In this document: positions 1-5,084 of the stretch, piece by piece
Layout of the letters: every line of letters begins with the position of its first letter
Position numbering within the stretch: position 1 is the first letter of the stretch
Assembly (NCBI GenBank): GCA_937995555.1
Contig: CALKJX010000227.1
Location: forward strand, 1 to 5,084
Origin: an uncultured Elioraea sp.
GTDB taxonomy: Bacteria; Pseudomonadota; Alphaproteobacteria; Acetobacterales; Acetobacteraceae
Length of the DNA stretch: 5,084 nucleotides
Direction of reading: 5' to 3'
Translations under genes and position numbers: made by a program
Notes under the pieces: generated by a model
What the model saw: only the letters and a program-made list of their open reading frames with translations
The model's database searches: none
What the model was told of the DNA's origin: nothing

Positions 1-3000
1 GTGCTGCCGCCGGACTGGAACGATCCCGCCGGCGGGGGGGCGGACGCGCCGGTGATGAGCCAGTTCACCACCGCCGACGAGTACACGCTCTACCAGGCGA
101 TGCGGTTCTATCGCCGCGAGCCGCCGAGCGCGGCCGAGCGCACGCTGCGCCGACCCTCGTTCGCCGACGTGCCGCCATCGCCCAAGCCGCCCGAGTTCGA
201 CTTCCACCGCATCGTCGCCTCCTATGGCGACATGCCGGCGCTCTTGCGCGCGCTCGGCCTGATCCTCGACTTCGCCCTGCCCGCCAGCTCGCCGATCGAC
301 ACCATGATCGGTGCCGGCAGTGCGGTGGGACTGCTGCAGGTTCAGGTCTCGTGGACGACTCCGCAGGCCGGCACCGACGCCACGCCGCGCACCGCCTGGG
401 AAGCCGACAAGGAGCGCTTCCTCACGCGGCCGCGCACGGCGGACCACCAGCGCGGCCTCTTGCGCCTCGAAGGCAGCAACGACCGCTACGGTGCCGACAA
501 GAGGCGCACCCCGTTCGACCTGCACCAGGTCGATCCCGAGGGCACGGCGCTCAAGACGGTCGACTTCGTCGTCTCCGCGCAGGGGCTGGTGGCGAAGAGC
601 CTGCGCCTCGGCACCGACGGCGACGTCACCTACACCACCGGCAACGACCAGCCGGTCGCAGCGTTGCGCTCGGGCGGGCTCGGGCTGTCGCGCCACGGCC
701 GCGCGGCGCAGGTCGCGACGGACGCGGCCGCCGCGGCGCTGAAGAACACCGCCCTCGGGGGCGCGAGCGCGGGCAATGTCGTGCTGTTCCTGGAGGACGT
801 GATGCGCGGCTATCGCGTTGATGTCGCCGCGGTGCCCGATCCGGTCTCGGCCGGCAAGTGGCTGTCGCTCTGCGAGCGCAGCGGCACCTGGACGCTGATC
901 AAGTCGGGCGAGAAACTCTCCTTCCCGGACGACGAGGGCTATGTCAGCGGCGCCTCGACCACCAGCACGGCGAGCGAGGGGGTGGACCCGGACGATCACT
1001 ACCTGAACGAGACGATGTTCCGCTGGACCGGCTGGAGCCTCGCGGCGCCCCGGCCGGGGCGCACGCTGCGTGCCGAGAAGGTGCCCGACAGCGAGCTTCA
1101 GGCCGAGGTCACGACCGAGGTGACGGATGCGGCCGACAACGGCAACGGCGTCGCCGTGCGTTACACCGCGCGCAAGGGCAGCCTGCCGAAGCTGCGTTTC
1201 GGCCAGCTCTACCGGCTGCGCGCGCGCGTGGTCGATCTCGCCGGCAACAGCCTCGCGCGCGACGACCCCTCGCTTGGCGAACTCGAGAACGCCACCGATG
1301 CTGTGGGCTACTGGCGCTTCGAGCCGGTCGATCCGCCGGTGCTGGTGCAGCGCGCACGCGTGAGCGAGGGCGAGTCGCTCGAGCGCATGGTGATCCGCAG
1401 CAACTGGAACGCCGATGCGGCATCGTATCTGCTCTCGCCCGACTTCGTGGCCGCCATCGGCCTGCCCGCCTCGCAGGATTTCGAGTACGGCGCTTTGAAC
1501 GAGCGCCACGTCGTGCCGCCCAAATCCTCGCAGCTGCAATGCGAGCAGCACGGGCTGTTCGACCCCCTGTTCGGCGATCCCGCCGCGATCAGGACGGCGT
1601 ACGGCATCGCCGCGCGCGAGGCGGGCTCGCTCTATGACACCGGCCCCGGCACGCAGGTGGAGCTGATCACGCCGAAATCCGTCGCCGAGGTCGCGACCAC
1701 CGATACGCTGCCGCCGCAGGGGCCGACTGCCGCGAATCCGGTCGGCGACCGGCTCGCCGGCGGGCAGTATGTCGTCCACCGCGAGGCGCTGGTGCCGACG
1801 CCGTATCTGCCCGATGGCGCGGCCGGCGGGATCGCGCTGCGGGCCGCGCCCGGCCATGCCCTGCCGGGCGTGACCGCGCCGATGGTGCTCGGACCGAGTG
1901 CCGCGGTGGTGCTCACGCCGAGCCAGGAGCTCGTCCTCGTCGTCGCCTACGGCAAGAGCTGGCCCGACACGGTCGGACTGCGGATCAGGCTCGCCGAGCG
2001 TGCTCAGTCCGTCTCATCGCTGCCCTGCGGCGAGAGTTTCGCCGATGCGGGCGCACCGCACTGGGACGAGACCACGCGCGAGCTGACCCTGTTCGTGCCC
2101 AAGGGGCGGATCGTCCGGCTGCGCTATGCAAGCCTGGTGCACAAGGATTTCCTCGATGCCTTCGGCCTGCCCTCCTGGGTGGACGGCGCGGGCGATCGGG
2201 CATTTGTGCGCGTGATGGCACAGCTCGGCTGCCACTGGATGCTCTCGCCCTATCGCCCGCTGACGCTGGTGCATGCGACGCAGCAGCCGGTCTGCGAGCC
2301 GGAACTGCTGAAGCTCGGCGTCTCGCGCGCGCTCGGCGACCACCATGCGCAGCTCCGCTCGCCGATGCGGCTGCACGGGCCGAGCACCGGCAAGTTCGAG
2401 ATCGAGGCGGAGTGGGACGAGTGGATCGACGACCTGGAGCGGCCGGGCCCGGAGCTGCTGAAGGCCAGCCGCGGCCAGCTCGGCGAGGTGCCGCTCGGCG
2501 AGAACCATGCCGACGAGTTCGACCTGAACGCGGCGGTGAACGCGCAGATCATCGCCAACCGCGATCGCGGCCGGGGTGACCGCCACGAGTTCGGCGACAC
2601 CAAGTTCCGGCTGGTGCGCTACCGCGTGCGCGCGACAACGCGGTTCCGCGAATACCTGCCCGCGGCGATCTACGACCAGCGCGATCTCGTCACGCGCCTC
2701 GGCCCTGTGGCCGAGGGCATGGGCGTGAAGGTCGGCGCCGATGACGACCCCGGCGCGCCGGTGCTGCTGGATGCTGCGGCCGACCGCTTCCACACGATCG
2801 TGCCGGCGACCGCGCCGCCCGAGGATCCGGCCGTGCTCTACACCGTGCCGACCTTCCGCTGGCAGACGAGCGTGGCCTCGGCGAACGCGCTCGACATCAC
2901 CCGCTTCGGCAACGGCCTGCGCGTCTGGCTCGACCGGCCGTGGTTCAGCTCAGGGAACGGCGAGCTGCTCGGCGTCGTCACGCTCGGCGAGAACGAGCCC

Positions 3001-3954
3001 TTCACCGCGGTCACCTCGGCGCTGCTGCCCTTCGTGACGCAATGGGGCATGGACCCGCTCTGGGACACCGCCACGCCGAAGCCGCGCATCCGCGCCGCCG
3101 ACTTCCCCGCGCGCGTGATCAGCGAGACCGTGCCGCTGCGGGAACGGCCGGAACGGCTGGTGCAGGTGGTCGGCCACCGCGTGCACTGGGACGCCGTGCG
3201 CGGGCTCTGGTATTGCGACATCGAGCTCGATCCGGGGGCGAGCTACATGCCGTTCGTGCGGCTGGCCCTCGCGCGCTACCAGCCCTTCGCGCTCGCGGGG
3301 GCGAAGATCTCGAAGGTCCAGCTCGGCGAGTTCGCGCAGGTGCTGCCGCGGCGGCGCGCGGTGTTCAGCCGCACCGGCGCCAAGGTGGCGGTGCGGCTGC
3401 ACGGCAACGTGCCGCATTTCGGGCCGATGCAGTTCCCGGGCGATTCCGAGTACGCCGACATCTCCTTCGTCACCGGCCCGCACGAGACCGGCCGCAACAA
3501 GGTCGAGCTCGTGCTGCAGACACGCGATCCGGCGATCGACAGCGATCTCGCCTGGTCGGATGCGGCGGTGCTCGCCTCGGCGATCCTGGTCCCCCCCGGT
3601 GCGGCGCCGGTGCAGCCGCCGCTCGGCGGGATCTTCGGCGCGCCCGCCGCACGCGGGCGCGCGGCGAAGCCGACGGTGCAGAACCGGCTCGGCGCCGTAC
3701 TCGACCTCGACGCGGTGGTGGATGTCGGCCCGATCCTCGGCCGGCCCGACATCATCGGCACGCTCGATCCGGCGGTGTGGAGCACGGAGGCGACCCTGCC
3801 CGCCACCGGCGGCAAGACGGCGCGGCTGATGCTGCGGGAGTTCGAGCGCTTCTACACCGATCGCACGGTGCCGGAGGTGCGCGCGGGCGCGGTGCGGCGG
3901 CGGCGGGTGATCGAGGAGCGGCTCGTCTACGTGACGCTGTTCGAGCTCGGCTGA
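1..3954 (+). CDS. Very large hypothetical protein, C-terminal 1317 residues (5' end outside window)
   Basis: I cannot assign a named domain or function. The frame is open from base 1 to the TGA at 3952-3954. The GTG at base 1 has no visible upstream context and is probably internal, so the true protein is longer. Residue numbers count from base 1. Blocks that look conserved are: around 68-91 (FHRIVASYGDMPALLRALG); 265-297 (EDVMRGYRVDV, then KWLSLCERSGTW); 340-353 (FRWTGWSLAAPRPG); 404-417 (YRLRARVVDLAGNS), which reads like the closing strands of an Ig/Fn3-type beta sandwich; 699-709 (VPKGRIVRLRY); 745-764 (HWMLSPYRPLTLVHATQQPV); 873-887 (RYRVRATTRFREYLP); 981-993 (WFSSGNGELLGVV); 1014-1021 (QWGMDPLW); and 1068-1095 (LWYCDIELDPG, then FVRLALARYQP). 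A Pro/Ala/Gly-rich stretch at about 1197-1224 may be a linker before the basic C-terminus (RRRRVIEERL). No signal peptide, transmembrane helix, nucleotide-binding loop or protease motif is visible. Alternating strand-like segments suggest a multi-domain beta-rich structural or binding protein, which is inference. Coding status is secure from length and composition. Confidence 0.93.
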   Translation: MLPPDWNDPAGGGADAPVMSQFTTADEYTLYQAMRFYRREPPSAAERTLRRPSFADVPPSPKPPEFDFHRIVASYGDMPALLRALGLILDFALPASSPIDTMIGAGSAVGLLQVQVSWTTPQAGTDATPRTAWEADKERFLTRPRTADHQRGLLRLEGSNDRYGADKRRTPFDLHQVDPEGTALKTVDFVVSAQGLVAKSLRLGTDGDVTYTTGNDQPVAALRSGGLGLSRHGRAAQVATDAAAAALKNTALGGASAGNVVLFLEDVMRGYRVDVAAVPDPVSAGKWLSLCERSGTWTLIKSGEKLSFPDDEGYVSGASTTSTASEGVDPDDHYLNETMFRWTGWSLAAPRPGRTLRAEKVPDSELQAEVTTEVTDAADNGNGVAVRYTARKGSLPKLRFGQLYRLRARVVDLAGNSLARDDPSLGELENATDAVGYWRFEPVDPPVLVQRARVSEGESLERMVIRSNWNADAASYLLSPDFVAAIGLPASQDFEYGALNERHVVPPKSSQLQCEQHGLFDPLFGDPAAIRTAYGIAAREAGSLYDTGPGTQVELITPKSVAEVATTDTLPPQGPTAANPVGDRLAGGQYVVHREALVPTPYLPDGAAGGIALRAAPGHALPGVTAPMVLGPSAAVVLTPSQELVLVVAYGKSWPDTVGLRIRLAERAQSVSSLPCGESFADAGAPHWDETTRELTLFVPKGRIVRLRYASLVHKDFLDAFGLPSWVDGAGDRAFVRVMAQLGCHWMLSPYRPLTLVHATQQPVCEPELLKLGVSRALGDHHAQLRSPMRLHGPSTGKFEIEAEWDEWIDDLERPGPELLKASRGQLGEVPLGENHADEFDLNAAVNAQIIANRDRGRGDRHEFGDTKFRLVRYRVRATTRFREYLPAAIYDQRDLVTRLGPVAEGMGVKVGADDDPGAPVLLDAAADRFHTIVPATAPPEDPAVLYTVPTFRWQTSVASANALDITRFGNGLRVWLDRPWFSSGNGELLGVVTLGENEPFTAVTSALLPFVTQWGMDPLWDTATPKPRIRAADFPARVISETVPLRERPERLVQVVGHRVHWDAVRGLWYCDIELDPGASYMPFVRLALARYQPFALAGAKISKVQLGEFAQVLPRRRAVFSRTGAKVAVRLHGNVPHFGPMQFPGDSEYADISFVTGPHETGRNKVELVLQTRDPAIDSDLAWSDAAVLASAILVPPGAAPVQPPLGGIFGAPAARGRAAKPTVQNRLGAVLDLDAVVDVGPILGRPDIIGTLDPAVWSTEATLPATGGKTARLMLREFERFYTDRTVPEVRAGAVRRRRVIEERLVYVTLFELG

Positions 3955-3968
3955 CGCGCCTCGTCAGC
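3950..3968. terminator. Inverted repeat spanning both convergent stop codons, possible bidirectional terminator
   Basis: GCTGACG (3950-3956) and CGTCAGC (3962-3968) form a perfect 7-bp stem around a 5-base loop (CGCCT). The left arm contains the TGA of the large hypothetical gene and the right arm contains the TGA of the RepA-like gene. No T-tract follows on either strand, so it does not meet the intrinsic terminator pattern. In such GC-rich sequence a 7-bp stem may also arise by chance. Confidence 0.3.
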
Positions 3969-5084
3969 GCCAGCCGGGCGCGGGCACCTTGCGGATGCGC
4001 CGGTTGATCTCGGCGTGCGAGGTGATCTCGCCGGCCCAGAAATCGTCGATCAGGTCGCGATTGGCCATGATCCAGGCCGAGACGCGGCCGAGCTCGTTGC
4101 GGCCGAGCCCGCCGCTCACCTCGAGCACGATCGGCTCGACCGCCAGGACGGTCAGCCGGTCCGGGTCGAAGCGGGTGCCGGGGGTGACGCCGACCAGCGC
4201 GCTGTCCTCGCCATAGCCGCGGCGAAGCCAGATCACCTGCGGCAGGCCGGTCAGGTGCGAGCGCAGGCTGATCGTGTCGTCCGAGATCTCATCCGCGTCC
4301 GCGCGCACGGCCGCCGCTCCGGGCGGTGCAGGGGGCGGCGCGGGGGTGGGCTCGGGCGTGTGCGCCACCGCAGGTTCGGGCGTCGGGGCGGCGGGTTCGG
4401 CTGCTGTCCCGGTCGTGTCCGCGTTCTCCGCCGCGTGGCGCACGCCCACGCCCTCGTCATCGACCGCCAGCGCGATCGACAGATCGGCCTCGAACACCGC
4501 ACGCAGCGCGGCCTCGAAGCCGGCGCGGAACGCGGCGGCGTCCTGCGCAGGGGCGGCGAAGCGGGCGAAGAGCTCGTCCCAGCCCACCGTCACCGTCGCC
4601 TCGGCCGGCGTGCGATGCAGAGTGGCGCGGATCCACGCATAGGCATCGAAGGCGAGCGGCGTCTCGGCGAGCCTGGTGACGATCGCGCGATCGAGCGGCA
4701 CCGCCTGTGCGGCGAGGCTCGCGGCAAAGCCGCTGGCGAGGCGCACGCTCGCGCGCCAGGCGCCCGCGGCGCGCGGCCGGCCGCGCGCGTCGAACACGGC
4801 GAGGTCCGGCCCGCCCTCCCTCGCGACGATGATCCGCGCGGCGAGGATGCGCTCGACCTGCTCGGCGAGCGCGCGCGCATCGGCCACGCCGAGGCTCCCC
4901 GCAAGCGCGGGCGCATCCGGCCCAAGGGCCAACACCGGGCTCCCGGCCCGGAACGCGGCATCGCAGACATGCAGCAGCACAAGGCGCAGCATCGGCCCGG
5001 CCGGCAGCGGAACTTCGCCGGTGCCGGGCTCGATGCGCACCGTCACGCCGCCCGCGCTCCTCTGCCACGCCGCGCGCGGGGTGC
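3964..5084 (-). CDS. Divergent plasmid-type RepA replication initiator with C-terminal extension (5' end outside window)
   Basis: This is probably a replication initiator of the RepA_C type (plasmid-encoded RepA), which in the family binds origin DNA to start plasmid replication. Residues are numbered from the GTG at 5046. Family-like features are PLPAGPMLRLVLLHVCDAA (about 13-31, matching the usual LPYGP-RLLL-H block), EQVERILAARI (62-72), VRLASGFAASLAAQAVPLDR (101-120), LAETPLAFDAYAWIRATLH (126-144, matching the ALD-Y-WL signature), VGWDELFARF (154-163) and FRAGFEAALRAVF (173-185). The RepA-like part ends near 204. A Pro/Ala-rich linker (about 205-256) and an extra module (258-360) ending near WIMANRDLIDDFWAGEI follow. 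The frame stays open upstream of 5046 to the window edge and encodes AWQRSAGG before VTVRIEPG, which resembles the W-R-G-VTL-IEPG opening of RepA proteins. I therefore read the gene as 5'-truncated. The family tyrosines (LPYG, FY--L) are replaced by Ala, so activity is uncertain. The stop is TGA at 3966-3964, 9 bases from the convergent neighbour's stop. Confidence 0.82.
   Translation of the reverse strand, partial: TPRAAWQRSAGGVTVRIEPGTGEVPLPAGPMLRLVLLHVCDAAFRAGSPVLALGPDAPALAGSLGVADARALAEQVERILAARIIVAREGGPDLAVFDARGRPRAAGAWRASVRLASGFAASLAAQAVPLDRAIVTRLAETPLAFDAYAWIRATLHRTPAEATVTVGWDELFARFAAPAQDAAAFRAGFEAALRAVFEADLSIALAVDDEGVGVRHAAENADTTGTAAEPAAPTPEPAVAHTPEPTPAPPPAPPGAAAVRADADEISDDTISLRSHLTGLPQVIWLRRGYGEDSALVGVTPGTRFDPDRLTVLAVEPIVLEVSGGLGRNELGRVSAWIMANRDLIDDFWAGEITSHAEINRRIRKVPAPGWR
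3967..4275 (-). other. C-terminal accessory module of the RepA-like protein, unrecognised
   Basis: Residues about 258-360 form a compact, non-repetitive segment. A strand-rich first half (VIWLRRGYGEDSALVGVTPG, then LTVLAVEPIVLEVSGG) is followed by a helical second half (LGRVSAWIMANRDLIDDFWAGEI) and a basic tail (RRIRKVPAPGWR). The W--xNRD-L--FW-GEI pattern resembles the ends of small uncharacterised bacterial proteins that I know only from memory, so no family is assigned. It could be an added protein-interaction or DNA-binding domain, or the remnant of a fused neighbouring gene. Confidence 0.5.
4279..4434 (-). other. Pro/Ala-rich interdomain linker in the RepA-like protein
   Basis: Residues about 205-256 (from the GTG at 5046) are low-complexity and rich in Pro, Ala, Thr and Glu, with PEP at 223-225 and 231-233 and a PAPPPAPPG run near 235-243. 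An acidic segment (DADEISDD) follows. It separates the RepA-like part from the C-terminal module and most likely acts as a flexible or extended tether. The length of such linkers usually varies among relatives. Confidence 0.7.
5057..5063 (-). promoter_or_regulatory. Possible Shine-Dalgarno sequence for an internal GTG start
   Basis: On the minus strand AGAGGAG lies 10 bases before the GTG at 5046-5044. If used, it would make a 360-residue RepA-like product. Against this, the spacing is long and the codons through this site encode RepA-like N-terminal residues, so the match is probably coincidental. Confidence 0.2.

Noticed and set aside
404..417. Possible ribosome binding or promoter signals inside the large gene
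   Set aside because: Purine-rich matches such as this AAGCCGACAAGGAG stretch occur inside coding sequence without a supported downstream gene in another frame.
1218..1228. Alternating GC run that could adopt Z-DNA
   Set aside because: It is short and encodes the RARVV segment of the large gene. Such runs are expected in sequence this GC-rich.
858..1637. A 259-codon plus-strand frame within the large gene
   Set aside because: It is dominated by Arg, Ala and Gly and lacks any domain-like segment. The in-phase frame of the large gene explains the region.
2014..2793. A 259-codon minus-strand frame opposite the large gene
   Set aside because: It is rich in Arg, Ala, His, Leu and Val, with no family resemblance, and mirrors codon structure of the sense gene. 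It is an antisense shadow.
2940..4007. A 355-codon plus-strand frame overlapping the 3' end of the large gene and the convergent junction
   Set aside because: Its translation is low-complexity Arg/Ala/Gly-rich, with no recognisable motif, and it conflicts with two better supported genes. It is a GC-driven shadow.
4318..4395. Repetitive sequence in the RepA-like gene as a possible iteron array
   Set aside because: The repetition is explained by Pro/Ala/Glu codons of the linker. There are no regularly spaced identical repeats and no adjacent AT-rich stretch.
4457..5068. A 203-codon minus-strand frame overlapping the RepA-like gene
   Set aside because: It has an Arg/Ala-rich low-complexity product, while the alternative frame on the same strand shows a clear RepA-like block order.

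Overview
The window is GC-rich (roughly 70% by eye) and almost entirely coding. It holds two long convergent genes, both cut by the window edges. No rRNA, tRNA, CRISPR array, insertion sequence or attachment site was seen, and no stretch over 300 bases lacks a gene; the only clear intergenic gap is 9 bases. The strong GC bias opens many long shadow frames with Arg/Ala/Gly/Pro-rich translations, which are left out.

Left, 1-3954 (+): the C-terminal 1317 residues of a very large protein with no domain I can name. It is an ordinary-looking, mainly beta-predicted, soluble-type sequence with several aromatic-rich blocks that look conserved. No signal peptide or membrane segment is visible in the part present. 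From memory, its phrasing resembles a family of large unnamed hypothetical proteins of GC-rich bacteria; no function is claimed.

Right, 3964-5084 (-): a divergent plasmid-type RepA replication initiator (RepA_C-like, as in alphaproteobacterial plasmids and large secondary replicons). A Pro/Ala-rich linker joins it to an extra C-terminal module of about 100 residues that I do not expect in a standard RepA. The reading frame runs off the right edge. In-frame residues upstream of the GTG at 5046 resemble the usual RepA N-terminus, so that GTG is probably an internal valine codon.

The genes meet tail to tail, and a 7-bp inverted repeat spans both stop codons. The RepA-like gene and base composition suggest an alphaproteobacterium (for example Acetobacteraceae or a similar GC-rich group) and possibly a plasmid or chromid, but a RepA-like gene alone does not prove that. 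The two genes face each other, so they are not one operon, and nothing in the sequence shows a functional link between them.
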